DNA of 64,000 bases from Forficula auricularia (lineage: Eukaryota > Arthropoda > Insecta > Dermaptera > Forficulidae): assembly GCA_024734495.1 (NCBI GenBank), contig JALMQS010000075.1:8603313-8667312 (forward strand). Reading direction: 5' to 3'. A program made the position numbers and the translations under genes. Under the pieces are notes generated by a model, which searched no databases, had not been told where the DNA came from, and saw only the letters and a list, made by a program, of their open reading frames with translations. Shown here in pieces: positions 52,901-62,525 of the stretch; the stretch's first letter is position 1; each line of letters opens with the position of its first letter.

Positions 52901-55900
52901 AATGTTACCCTCCGACTCAGATTTTGTCTCCACATTGACCAAAAAACTAGCACCACCACTAGTCACGCTACTCTCCTCTGAACCGGAGGTAAATAACCAA
53001 TAAAACATTTCCTTCAAATTATCGCCATTTTTGGGGGCGATATTTGGATATTGTGGTTTTATTTCCTATATATACATACATTTTTAAATAAACGGATAGT
53101 AAAATGTCTAATTATTATTATTAGTCTCCTCAAAGGAAGAATGTTTGAATAAAAATCAGAAGGATTAATCTATTATATTATAATTTTTTGATAATAAGAA
53201 ATTTAATATATTCTTTTAGGTGCAATATGTAGCTCTTCGTAATATCAACTTAATAGTCCAGAAGAGATCTGATATTCTCAAGCAAGAAATGAAAGTCTTT
53301 TTCGTCAAGTACAACGATCCTATTTATGTCAAGTTGGAGAAATTGGATATTATGATACGTTTAGCATCACAAGCAAACATAGCACAAGTCCTTTCTGAAC
53401 TGAAAGAGTAAGTCAAAGAGTGAATTTTCTACGAATTCTCGTTCTATTATCCAAGAAGTTATTATATTTTTGTGGTTTATTTTACAGATATGCCACTGAA
53501 GTGGATGTAGACTTTGTTCGAAAGGCAGTTCGAGCTATAGGTCGATGTGCAATTAAGGTAGAACAATCTGCCGAACGTTGCGTTTCCACTTTATTGGATT
53601 TAATTCAAACCAAAGTAAAGAATTATAATTAAACTAAGTAAATATTGCGAAAATCTAGTAAGCATTTATTAATTATGTTATCTTTTTCGATTAGGTTAAC
53701 TATGTAGTTCAAGAAGCCATTGTAGTAATCAAAGATATTTTTCGGAAATATCCTAATAAATACGAGTCGATTATTTCAACCCTTTGCGAAAATTTAGATA
53801 CTCTTGATGAACCAGAAGCTCGAGCATCTATGATTTGGATTATTGGTAAATTTAAATTAATAATTGAAATATTTAATCTCGAATATTATTATCACTTAAA
53901 TGAAAACACTCTCTAATTATTATTTTGAATTTTAATATATATTTATGTATTTTTTCAACACAGGGAATACGCTGAAAGAATTGATAACGCTGATGAACTA
54001 TTAGAATCATTTTTAGAAGGATTTCATGATGAAAATACTCAAGTCCAGTTGCAATTACTTACTGCCATTGTCAAATTATTTTTGAAACGACCTGCAGATA
54101 CTCAGGAGCTTGTACAACAGGTAAAATCAAATTAATTAGAGAAAAGAGCTTTATTATTATATCTAAAACCCATTCTCATCATCATTTGTCTACTTTCCTG
54201 TCAGGTTCTTAGTTTGGCAACTCAAGATTCTGACAATCCAGACTTACGTGATCGAGGATTCATTTACTGGCGACTTCTTAGTACTGATCCAGCTGCAGCT
54301 AAAGAAGTGGTACTGGCAGAAAAACCTCTTATCAGGTATTCAAATGACACGTTATATCAATCAGTAAAGACTTTAAATTATATTTTAATTATTATTATTT
54401 TGCAATTCGAATAAATAACAAAAAAATTAAACATTTATATTTGTTTCTAGTGAGGAGACAGATCTTCTCGAACCGACTCTCCTCGATGAACTTGTGTGCC
54501 ATATTGCCTCCCTAGCGAGTGTTTATCACAAGCCTCCTTCAGCTTTTGTCGAGGGCCGTGTTGGTATTGGCCCCAAATTACCGAAACCTTTCAATTCAAC
54601 CAGGTATATATTCTAATTTATAAAGGCTGCTTAAATAGTTGATTTGTTTATTTATTTATTTATTTCAAGATCGGAGCAAAATGGCGAAGCTCCGCCTTCG
54701 TCTTCAGCTAATACAACCAGTGCATCTGCAATTGTGGTTCCTAGTCAGGATTCTTTGATTGGAGATCTTCTCTCGATGGATATTGGTTCAGGTCCCTCTA
54801 CATCCGCTAATGTAGCAACTACACAACCTCCTTCAATGGACCTTCTTGGTGGTGGACTTGATGCTCTGGTATTTATTTCTTCTAGAATAACCAAATTGAA
54901 ATTATATTTAATCATATAGTGATAAACTCATTTATTTGGTTCTAGTTCGCAGCCGATGTCTCGACAACGCCTGCAACAAATACTACTTCAAATGCCGGTC
55001 TTTTGGGTGATATCTTTGGTCTTGGAGGTGCGGGTAGTGTGGCTGGCACCAATGGGGGTTACGTTCCACCAAAAGCTCTCTGGCTACCAGCTGATAAAGG
55101 AAAAGGTCTCGAAATTTGGGGAACTTTTGCAAGAAGGTCAGATTGAATTTGAATTTTCTTTCAATAGGTGTCTAAATATTAATTAAAAATAATTTTCAAT
55201 TATTGATACACAGAGGTGGACAGATCTTTATGGAAATGTCATTAACAAATAAGGCAATGCAGCCTATGCATGGGTTTGCCATTCAATTGAATAAAAATAG
55301 TTTCGGACTCTCTGCTGGAGCAGGGTTACAAAATCTAGCATCACTACCTGCTGGACAAAATCATATCGCTAGTATTCCGATGGGGACACAAGGGCCAGTC
55401 CAAAGAATGGAGCCCCTCAATAACCTTCAGGTGCTTACCACCTCGTACATATTTTAAATATTTTCATATTTGACTATTTCAACTAATAACATTGAAATTT
55501 TCATTTTTTTTCTTTTAAACCTTCAGATTGCAATTAAGAATAATATTGACGTTTTATATTTTGCCTGTCTGGTTCCGATGAATGCCTTTTTCGTTGAAGA
55601 TGGCCAAATGGATAAGCGAGTATTTTTAGCCACCTGGAAAGACATTCCTGCCCACAATGAAATCCAATATACATTAGCTGGTCTCCAGTTACCTGCAGGT
55701 ATTATATAATATTTGATTTTTTTATTATATGCTAGCATAACTAAAAATTCACATCATACTTATTTTAAATTATGAAGGGAGAAAATTCATCTCGATTCCA
55801 TATCATTCACTCCATATTTAATCGATAATTATTTTTTTAGACACCGTCGTCTCGCGAATGCAATCGAATCATGTATTTACAATTGCTAAAAGGAATGTAG

Positions 55901-56168
55901 AGGGGCAAGACATGCTATATCAGTCTTTAAAATTAACTAATGGAATTTGGGTTTTATGCGAGCTCAAAATGCAACCAGATAACCCCAACGTCACGGTAAT
56001 TATCGTAATTATCTAGCAATTCATATTCAAATTATTTTATTAATTTAATCTCTACAATCATTCTAATAACTTTTCTTGTATTATCTCTTTTAGCTATCTC
56101 TCAAATCTCGGGCGTTGGAAGTTGCCCAAGGTGTATTCCAAGCATACGATGCCATTCTACGCGCTTGA
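46947..56168 (+). CDS. AP-1-2beta: AP-1/AP-2 complex beta subunit (beta-adaptin), complete
   Basis: Large subunit of the AP-1 and AP-2 clathrin adaptors (arthropods usually use one beta for both). The 18 coding exons are 46947-47054, 49792-49962, 52154-52267, 52346-52477, 52544-52737, 52814-52988, 53220-53407, 53488-53614, 53695-53845, 53964-54120, 54205-54335, 54451-54603, 54670-54868, 54946-55136, 55214-55430, 55527-55698, 55841-55995, 56094-56168. The start [20 protein letters not shown] matches the family N-terminus. The HEAT/Armadillo trunk runs to about residue 590 ([40 protein letters not shown]). A Ser/Thr-rich hinge carries clathrin-box-like [10 protein letters not shown] and [10 protein letters not shown], followed by the ear sandwich and platform ([20 protein letters not shown]; ending [15 protein letters not shown]). 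About 936 residues, normal length. All junctions agree except exon 9/10, where one base is missing. The intron 1 load is transposable elements. Confidence 0.97.
47130..48078 (-). mobile_element. LINE fragment (family D) in beta-adaptin intron 1
   Basis: The minus strand ends at a 3' tail of AAATAAATAAATAAA (about 47130-47145). The frame 48070-47777 reads [20 protein letters not shown] and [20 protein letters not shown], then [20 protein letters not shown]. This is the C-terminal region after reverse transcriptase in jockey/CR1-like LINEs. It is 5'-truncated at about 48078, where a hAT element abuts, and split by a SINE at about 47428-47700. Confidence 0.75.
47428..47700 (+). mobile_element. 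tRNA-derived SINE
   Basis: It contains an A-box-like TGGCTGGAGTG (47428-47438) and a B-box GGTTCGAGACT (47464-47474), the internal RNA polymerase III promoter of tRNA-type SINEs. A body with GGAAAGCAATGGCAACCTAC follows, ending in GGCACTTAAAAGAAGAAGAA. The A-to-B spacing (36 bases) is a little shorter than in a tRNA. It sits inside the LINE on the opposite strand. Confidence 0.65.
48087..48702. mobile_element. hAT MITE with 8-bp target duplication
   Basis: The ends CAGTGTTTCCCAAAGTGGGG and TTTGGGAAACACTG are inverted. The perfect 8-bp repeat CCCTAATC flanks it (48079-48086, 48703-48710). It contains a fragment of a second hAT family at about 48190-48356. Confidence 0.92.
48190..48356. mobile_element. 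Nested half of hAT MITE family G
   Basis: It ends CTGGATCCGCCCTTG and shares TCGATCGCGACACACTTTCG and AGATAAAAAGTAGATCTTAT with the complete element at 60931-61277, inverted. A C run of about 22 lies at 48225-48246. Confidence 0.78.
48887..49448 (+). mobile_element. Internally deleted mariner
   Basis: The ends CGAGAATAAGTCAAAAATTA and its inverse (CGAGGATAAGTCAAATATTA) are flanked by TA (48885-48886, 49449-49450). A residual C-terminal transposase frame (about 49215-49372) reads [20 protein letters not shown] and [20 protein letters not shown], with a stop at 49370-49372. Most of the transposase is deleted. A LINE tail has inserted inside. Confidence 0.9.
49062..49173 (+). mobile_element. 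LINE family C 3' tail inside the mariner
   Basis: CACGATGGAGGGGCCATCCC and GATGCACCTTCTGGTGTATC, then a TCAATATCATTAAAA tail, match 4800-4893. Only the last ~110 bp of the LINE inserted. Confidence 0.78.
49963..52153. other. Beta-adaptin intron 2
   Basis: A 2.2-kb AT-rich intron. I see no element ends or coding remains. Confidence 0.6.
53841..53966 (+). other. Beta-adaptin exon 9/10 junction with one base missing
   Basis: Exon 9 ends ATTATTG before GTAAAT; exon 10 begins after ACACAG with GGAATACGCTG. Canonical splicing yields GGG AAT ACG, out of frame, whereas the conserved protein needs Gly-Glu-Tyr (GGx GAA TAC). One extra G at the acceptor (CAG GGGAATAC) would restore it. Homopolymer undercall is the simplest cause. 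Confidence 0.85.
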
Positions 56169-56398
56169 ACCGAACCTTAATTATCAAGATATATATTATA
56201 TATATATAAAGCGAACTTTTAGAAAAACTCCCCTGAATCATTCCATCCTTGTTTCTAAAATTATTTTATTTTTGCATCCATTTCATTCCTTTAAATAAGA
56301 GAAAATAATATCAACATGCAATTTATATTCTTTTTTTTTTAATCTATTTATAATTTACAATATTTTACTATATAATTGTTTTTTGTTATTTTAAATGA

Positions 56399-56482
56399 AA
56401 TAAAAAATTATATACCAAATATATATATAAATTTATGTATTATAGATGAAATTTCTCAAAATGTATTATTACTTACAATAAA
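56399..56482 (+). terminator. Probable poly(A) signals of beta-adaptin
   Basis: AATAAA hexamers at 56399-56404 and 56477-56482, 230-310 bases after the stop. Confidence 0.5.
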
Positions 56483-56749
56483 GAAATGTTGAAAAAATCA
56501 ACATCATCAATTTTATTTTATTTATTTTCTGATTCCTACAAAAAATCTTTTATAATAATAACCAGCTGCCTGCCTTCGCTCATGAATACAACTTTATTCT
56601 TAAGTTATTGTGCATATCTTGATCCAGACACACAATCAGAAAAACAAAACATCCTGAAAAATTGCATCTAGAGCCATACCTAGATACTTAGCTGTATTGG
56701 CATAAGGTATTCTTTGGTGATTAATTTGGATAGGAATAGTAGTTATTTT

Positions 56750-57520
56750 TTTAACCGACTTCAAAAAAGGAGGAGGTTCTCTATTCGATTGAATTTTTTT
56801 TTTTTTTTTTTTGTGCCTATGTTACCTCATATCTCCGCCAATTGTCAACCGATTTTGAAATTTTTTTTTGCATTGGGTCCAGTCTAGCTTCCGATTGGTC
56901 CCATTTTTTTTTCAATTTTTTTTCATAGGTATTAGACCTTTTTTATTAGGTTTGTTTAGGTTTGTTTAGACCTAACCTCTTTGTTTATGAACCGATTTCG
57001 ATGGTTCTTTTTTTATCCGAAAGGGGGTGTCTTAGGGATGGTGTCATATTAATTTGGTCAAGTTCTGATGATATAATCACTATTAATAACATCACTAAAA
57101 AGAGAAAATAAAAATTTTTAAGAAAAAATAAAAACCGACTTCAAAAAATTAAGTGCAACAAATATAAAAATACACTAAAAGGTATAAAATAATTATTATC
57201 TTATTTAGTTACAACTAAACGACGAAATATTAACACGAAATTACTTTTTGAAGTTGGTGCCAAACATATACCTTTTATGAATCGCACTCGACGGATCTTA
57301 CTTAGTACGTTTGGCGGGTACGCTCGCTTATAGGTATAGTTTGTTTGGCACCGACTTTAAAAAGTAATTTCGTGTTAATATTTCGTCGTTTAGTTGTAAC
57401 TAAATAAGATAATAATTATTTTATACCTTTTAGTGTATTTTTATATTTGTTGCACTTAATTTTTTGAAGTCGGTTTTTATTTTTTTCTTAAAAATTTTTA
57501 TTATAGGTAAAATTGAAATG
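56750..57520. repeat. AACCGACTTC-type repeat with foldback
   Basis: It begins TTAACCGACTTCAAAAAAGG and repeats AAAACCGACTTCAAAAAATT at 57131. Arms 57129-57272 and about 57345-57476 are inverted copies (CGACGAAATATTAACACGAA against TTCGTGTTAATATTTCGTCG). It interrupts the jockey coding sequence. AACCGACTTC words of this kind are familiar from many insect genomes; the element class is unknown to me. Confidence 0.8.
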
Positions 57521-57550
57521 GGTTGACTTTGTTTCATTGAGCTTTATTCG

Positions 57551-58169
57551 TCATCGTTTGGTCCATTCGTTGATTTTGTTTATAGCTCTTTGTAGCTTAG
57601 CTGTAACTTCATAAAAATTTTCATCGACTGCAAGGAGTGCTGTATCATCAGCAAATGTAGCTATAGCAGCATTCTCATCAAGTGGAATGTCATTTGTAAA
57701 TAACAAATATAGAGTTGGGCCAAGAACACTGCCCTGAGGCACTCCAGCAGATATTTGCTTTAGCTCAGAATGCTCATCGCCATGGCGAACTCGAAAGCGT
57801 CTATCTTTGATATAATATCGCAATATTTCGAAAAACTGTTCAGGTAGATACTTATGTAGTTTGACTAAAAGGCCTTCATGCCAAACTTTGTCGAAAGCCT
57901 GAGCAACATCAAGAAAAACTGCTGCACAGACTTTTTTCTTCAAAAGCCTTTTCAATGATATTCGCTATTCGGTGTACTTGGTCAATTGTGGAGTGTTTAT
58001 TTCTGAAGCCAAATTGGTGTGAAGGTATTAATTTCTTATGCTTTATAATTTCCATAAGTCTCCCTAATAATAGTTTTTCAAAGATTTTTGACAAAATCGG
58101 CAACAATGATATTGGTCGATATGAGGCCACTTCTGTAGGCTCCTTTCCAGGCTTAAGAATAAGTATCAC
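57551..58169 (-). pseudogene. Jockey reverse transcriptase, frameshifted
   Basis: Two overlapping frames give the palm and fingers. Frame 1 (58169-57909) has KPGKEPTEVASYRPISLLPI and QFGFRNKHSTIDQVHRIANI. Frame 2 (57955-57551) has motif A AVFLDVAQAFDKVWHEGLLV, motif B SAGVPQGSVLGPTLYLLFTN and motif C FADDTALLAV. A frameshift near 57930 and a TGA at 57549-57551 (where the family has Trp) disable it. Both lesions are shared exactly with the copy at 63381-63999. Confidence 0.9.
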
Positions 58170-59035
58170 TTAAGCAATTTTCCAGTGGTGAGGCACATAC
58201 CTAAGTTTAAAGAAAGCGTTTATGAGGTATTGTAGTTTATAAAGTTATATGAGATAGTATTCCTAACTTCTTTTAAGGTAACAAGAGGAATTTCTTTTTT
58301 GTCAGTTTTATGTATGAAGGTAGGATTATCATTAGAATTTAAAGGTGGATTAAAGGTGGTTTAAAAACATTTTCTAAATAATCAGCAAAAATATCCGATT
58401 TTTGTTTTGAACTCCTGCCCCAATTTCCATCTGGCATTTTCGGAGCGGAATCTTGAATTTTAGGTCTTTTAATTTTCTTGGTGGCTTTCCAAAGAGAATA
58501 TTCAGTATGTTTATCAGGAGTTCATTTTTCAAGATATTCGCTTATTGACTCATTTTAAATTCTAAAATACGTTTTTTCAATTGGCTATTTAAACGATTCA
58601 CTATAGTTTTGTGGTCGGGGTGTCTGGATTGTTGCCACTTTCTTCGAGCTTTCCTTTTTGACAAGATAAGTTCTTTTATCTATCAAATGGATAAAATATT
58701 TTATGAGAAATATTTTCTCGTACTGATGGTGTGCTTTCCTCTGCTGCATGTTGTATATCAGCTATGAATTGCTCAACTTCTTTATCAATTTGCTCTTTTC
58801 TCGTTAGTGTCGTTAGTAGTTATAAACTGCTCGAGCTTTCTTCTAAATTCATTCCAATCAGTTCTTTTGTTGGTGAGGCTTTGAGGGATTTTCGGTACTT
58901 ACGTATTAACGCTACAGATTTGGCGAATTTTTAAGCGCCGCTACTGACGACGGATTCTTTTAGAAAATGAATATTAATTAAAAAATTAGTAAATACCCAA
59001 AAAAAAATCGAATATGTTAAAGTCATTGCCGGTTC

Positions 59036-59847
59036 GGTTAAGATATATTCAGTTCGGCTCGGCTCGGCTCGTATATAAAAAAAAATAAAAAAAAAGGGTA
59101 AATAAAAAATTTTAAGTAAATAAATTTTTGGGTAAACAAAAAGCTGTCTTGCGAATTTGAACCTTTTTGGTAGGTTTTTATTAGTTCTTTTTTCGTCTCT
59201 TTTTGGGAGAGGGGTTTGTTAACTCTTCTTTCCATTTAGAGATAGGAAAAGCAAGGGTTGGTTTTGAAATTAGGCTGGAATAAGGAAATCTCTGCGTTGC
59301 TAAGGTAAATATTTTGTTTTATTTTAAAATATTTTTTCTTTTTTTTAGATAATATGGTTAAAAAGGATAGTCAATTCAGGGTTGGGACTATGGTAGAAGT
59401 ATAGGTGTTAAAACCAGTGGTGGTTTTTTCTTATGAGAATGATTCAGATGGTTATATAGATTATAAGGATATAGGGAAGAATGGTATTAATTTAAATACA
59501 GTATGGTTCCTACAAGTTAGTTAATTCAGATATTAATATATAGGTTTGCATTCATTTGTAGGATCTGGCATTGATTTGTGGAAGTCTGTCTATTTATTAC
59601 TAATTGGGGTAATTAATTTGTATTGATGTTTGTTAATGTATTGTAGCTAGATTGTATTGATGTTTGGAGGACCTAGCCACCGAGGACTTGTGCCTCTAAA
59701 CAGGTCGAGAAATAAAGATTTATTTATTTATTTATTTATTTATATCATCATTTCGGGCTAACGCCAACCTAATCGCCTAAAAACCAACGCGAAATGAAGA
59801 TATACGAGCCGAACCGAGCCGAACTGAATTTATCTTAACCGAACCTT
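59036..59847. repeat. Foldback with (TTCGGCTCGG) words, interrupted
   Basis: GGTTCGGTTAAGATATATTC..GGCTCGTATAT and its inverse ending TTATCTTAACCGAACC form a ~145-bp palindrome, split by a LINE fragment at about 59077-59744. An uninterrupted copy lies at 62385-62525. Confidence 0.85.
59077..59744 (+). mobile_element. LINE family A 3' fragment
   Basis: The 3' part matches the LINE at 20110-21850: FVGSGIDLW text near 59555, GGAGGACCTAGCCACCGAGG, then a TTTATTTATT tail. TATAT at both junctions is consistent with a short target duplication. It is present only in the left arm of the inverted duplication. Confidence 0.8.
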
Positions 59848-60229
59848 TCAAAGTTTGTTCGGGAACTCATTTTTGTATCTAAATGAACCGAGATGATGAA
59901 TAGAACCGAACCTATGGAAAGTTCTAAAAGTTTCCAACGCCCAATGCGCTCACTTGAGACAATTTGAGACATCACAGTCCATAAACTCAATTACAGTTCG
60001 AATTTATTTCTTAAATTTTTATTTGTAGCTGCGGTGGATACGTACGTACCGGATTTTCTTTTGCAGAACAGAATTGCCCACTTATTGGCCAACCGACCCT
60101 GCGAAAATTCCAGATTTGATTGACTTCTTTATATCTAAAGGAATTCCAAATAAATATATTCATGTGGAAGGTAGCAATGATCTTTCATTAGATCATACCC
60201 CGATAATCCTAACACTTAGCGAAAAAAAT
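59848..60229. other. Spacer, no gene seen
   Basis: A fragment near 60060-60190 reads like ELPTYWPTDPAKIPDLIDFF and SNDLSLDHTPIIL in changing frames. This is the endonuclease-domain text of jockey-type LINEs (LSSDHTPI), so a jockey endonuclease fragment on the plus strand is likely. Confidence 0.55.
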
Positions 60230-61390
60230 TAATTATTAATAATTTAATTCAATTTTGAACGAAATCGATTCAGTACTTTTTGAGAGACTTGTCAAAAACC
60301 ATCTGAACCATCTAAAAAGCGATGTTTTTTGAAAACTCGAGATGCCTTAGAAAAAAGTTAAAAAAGTCATATGAAACGAAACATTGACTTGTGACATGGA
60401 TGTGAATTTTAAAATGTTTCTATAACGGCCTTTCATAGACAGTTTTCGGGGTTTTTGACCATTTACTCAAAAAGTACTGAATCGATTTCGTTCAAAATTG
60501 AATTAAATTATTAATAATTAATTGTTGTATAATATCTATTAATTTCATATATTTAAAAAAAATTTCAACGGAGTTATTATCTATTTTTCAAATTGGACTT
60601 CAAATAAACTACCTTTGAAAATCTAAATTTCTTAATAATAATTAACTGATATATAAGATAAATGAAAATAATACACAGATATGAAATTTCAATAGATTTG
60701 AATAAATATCTAATGAGAAAAAAAATAAAACTTTTTGGCATTTCTATAGTTGATTCGCTCCCGGAGAGAATAAATTGAATCTTTTCATACAATCTCTTTT
60801 AAACTACAAAATTCTTAATTAAAATGCTATTTTCTTATATTAAAAATTTACTATGAACCTCAAGATAGATTAAATCTATAAAATAAGATTGATTTCTTTA
60901 TCATTTATAATTCGTTTTGTCTGTCATATCCAAGGGCGGATCCAGGAATTTTTTATGGGGGGGGGGGGGGAGAGAATGTAATATAAGGTGCCCGATATAC
61001 TCTATATACATAAGATCTACTTTTTATCTCGAAAGTGTGTCGCGATCGAATTGTCCAAGCCGGGGGGGGGGGGGTCAGAGACGCCGACCCCACCCGCACA
61101 CACACACACACATATAGAACTTCATTAAAATAAAAAAAATTTGTTATAAATTCGCTGTAGATTTGTCCGCCGTTTTTTGGCCTCTGCGTGCGACGCAGGT
61201 GTTGCACTCCCGCCAGGCACGGGCCTGTATGGGGGGTGGCGGTCGCCCCCCCCCCCCTCCCCCCGGATTCGCCCTTGGTCATATCGAGATCGCCCCATCA
61301 GAGAGACATTTGTTATTGAATCAACTCCATGCACTCTACATCCAATATTGGAATTATCTTTTAACTCGTAAACTATTGATTTTAGACTTT
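60230..61390 (+). repeat. Half copy of inverted-repeat element F
   Basis: 60240-60600 is a palindrome with TTTTCGGGGTTTTTGACCAT, matching 21870-22325. 60600-60930 and 61278-61390 match 22330-22780. It is interrupted by a hAT MITE at 60931-61277. Confidence 0.78.
60931..61277. mobile_element. hAT MITE family G with 8-bp target duplication
   Basis: The ends CAAGGGCGGATCCAGG and CCGGATTCGCCCTTG are inverted; GTCATATC is repeated exactly at 60923-60930 and 61278-61285. Three G or C runs of 10-15 lie inside. It is a 347-bp insertion into element F. Confidence 0.93.
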
Positions 61391-62038
61391 TCACTCAAAT
61401 GAACTCGCGGGAAAGATGGTGGCAGGGAGCGAGTTCCAGTCTCTGGATGTCATAGGGATAAAAGAGTTGGCGAAAGCGCTTGTTCGACTTTTAACCAATT
61501 TGACAGCGAAGGGGTGCTGAGCGTTTGAGAATCTCGTGTTTCTCGTAAAGAGGGCATTAGGGGGGATAATTGATTTCAGCTCGACTGAACAGACACCGTG
61601 ATAGTATCTGTAGTACAGGGAAAGGGCAGAAACGGTTCTTCGGTGAGCCAGGGAGTCGAGTGAGTTGGTTAGAGCCGGGTCTCCTATTAGTTTAATTGCT
61701 CGCTTCCGAATTGCATCCAGTGTAGCAAGAGAATGCTTGGAAGCACCCCTCCACAGATGAGAACCATATTCGAGACAGGGGCGAATTTGAGCCTTATATA
61801 GTATAAGAAGTTGACTGGGAGTATAACAGCGTCTAGACCTAAATAGGAGACCAAGCTTGCGCGCTGCAGCTTTAGCAGTGGTTGAGATATGGTCATTCCA
61901 TGAAAGGTCAGACCCTAGAGTTACGCCTAACTTGATTTCTGTATCCTTCCCTATGAAGTTTTGTTGACTTGAAAGTTTACTTGGACCACTTTTTTTTAAA
62001 CTCTTAGATTTATAGATTTCCAGCATTTTCCATGACAC
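61391..62038 (-). pseudogene. LINE family C, C-terminal ORF2 fragment
   Basis: A 215-residue frame. In order it has LGVTLGSDLSWNDHISTTAK, KAQIRPCLEYGSHLWRGASK, DAIRKRAIKLIGDP, LSLYYRYYHGVCSVELKSII and FANSFIPMTSRDWNSLPATI. This is the thumb and post-reverse-transcriptase region of a jockey/RTE-like LINE, starting after motif C. It is truncated at both ends: the right junction runs into a palindrome at about 61930-62240 and the left junction into element F. The first ~20 residues derive from the palindrome rather than the LINE. The same family supplies the 4508-4893 and 49062-49173 tails. Confidence 0.85.
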
Positions 62039-62365
62039 TTTTGATGATTCGGATTATATATACTGTCATAGAAAATATCTATAATAGCATTTTCCATGAC
62101 AGAATATGATCCGAATCCTCAAAAGTGTCATGGAACATGCTGGATATCTATATGAATAAGGAGTTTTATCAAAAAAGTGGTCCAAGTTCAAGTCAACAAA
62201 ATTTCCTAGAGAATGAAATAGAAATCAAGTTTCTAAGATGAGTGTTTTCATTTTATGAAGGAAAAACTGCAATTTTTTGAAAAAACGGATCATTTCTTGT
62301 CTTGGAAAATGCTGGATACCTATAAATCTAAGAGTTAAGAAAAAGTGGTCTAATTAAACGTTCAA
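61930..62365. repeat. Palindrome of LINE-derived sequence
   Basis: About 61930-62060 and 62100-62235 are inverted copies (AAAAGTGGTCCAAGTTCAAG against AAGTTTACTTGGACCACTTT; CATTTTCCATGACA). A third partial copy lies at 62300-62365. The left arm is continuous with LINE coding sequence, so part of a LINE became foldback. Confidence 0.78.
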
Positions 62366-62384
62366 GTAAACAAAATTTCGGTTA

Positions 62385-62525
62385 AGATAAATTCAGTTCG
62401 GCTCGGTTCGGCTCGTATATCTTCATTTGAGGTTGGTTTTTAGGCGATTAGGTTGGCGTTAGCCCGAAATGATGATATACGAGCCGAGCCGAGCCGAACT
62501 GAATATATCTTAACCGAACCGGCAA
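62385..62525. repeat. Foldback with (TTCGGCTCGG) words, intact
   Basis: Uninterrupted 141-bp palindrome matching the one split at 59036-59847, and the inner edge of the right inverted arm. Confidence 0.88.

Larger units (their letters stand above)
56640..58730 (-). mobile_element. Jockey LINE, left inverted arm (with insertion)
   Basis: A minus-strand jockey ORF2 remnant. The order on its strand is: connector region (HTEYSLWKATKKIKRPKIQD-like text near 58500), reverse transcriptase (58169-57551), then after an insertion (about 56750-57520) the segment IQINHQRIPYANTAKYLGMA (about 56735-56650). The copy at 62526-64000 is its inverted duplicate. Confidence 0.85.
57541..59847. repeat. Left arm of a large inverted duplication
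   Basis: Coordinates x and 121550-x carry the same sequence inverted from 57551 through about 59076 with no indel offset, and the encoded frames are residue-for-residue identical. The arm continues at 59745-59847 after a LINE insertion. The partner arm is 62385-64000. Confidence 0.93.

Noticed and set aside
58731..58934. 67-codon frame, repeated at 62616-62819
   Set aside because: Antisense of the jockey linker region in both arms; identical only because the arms are duplicated.
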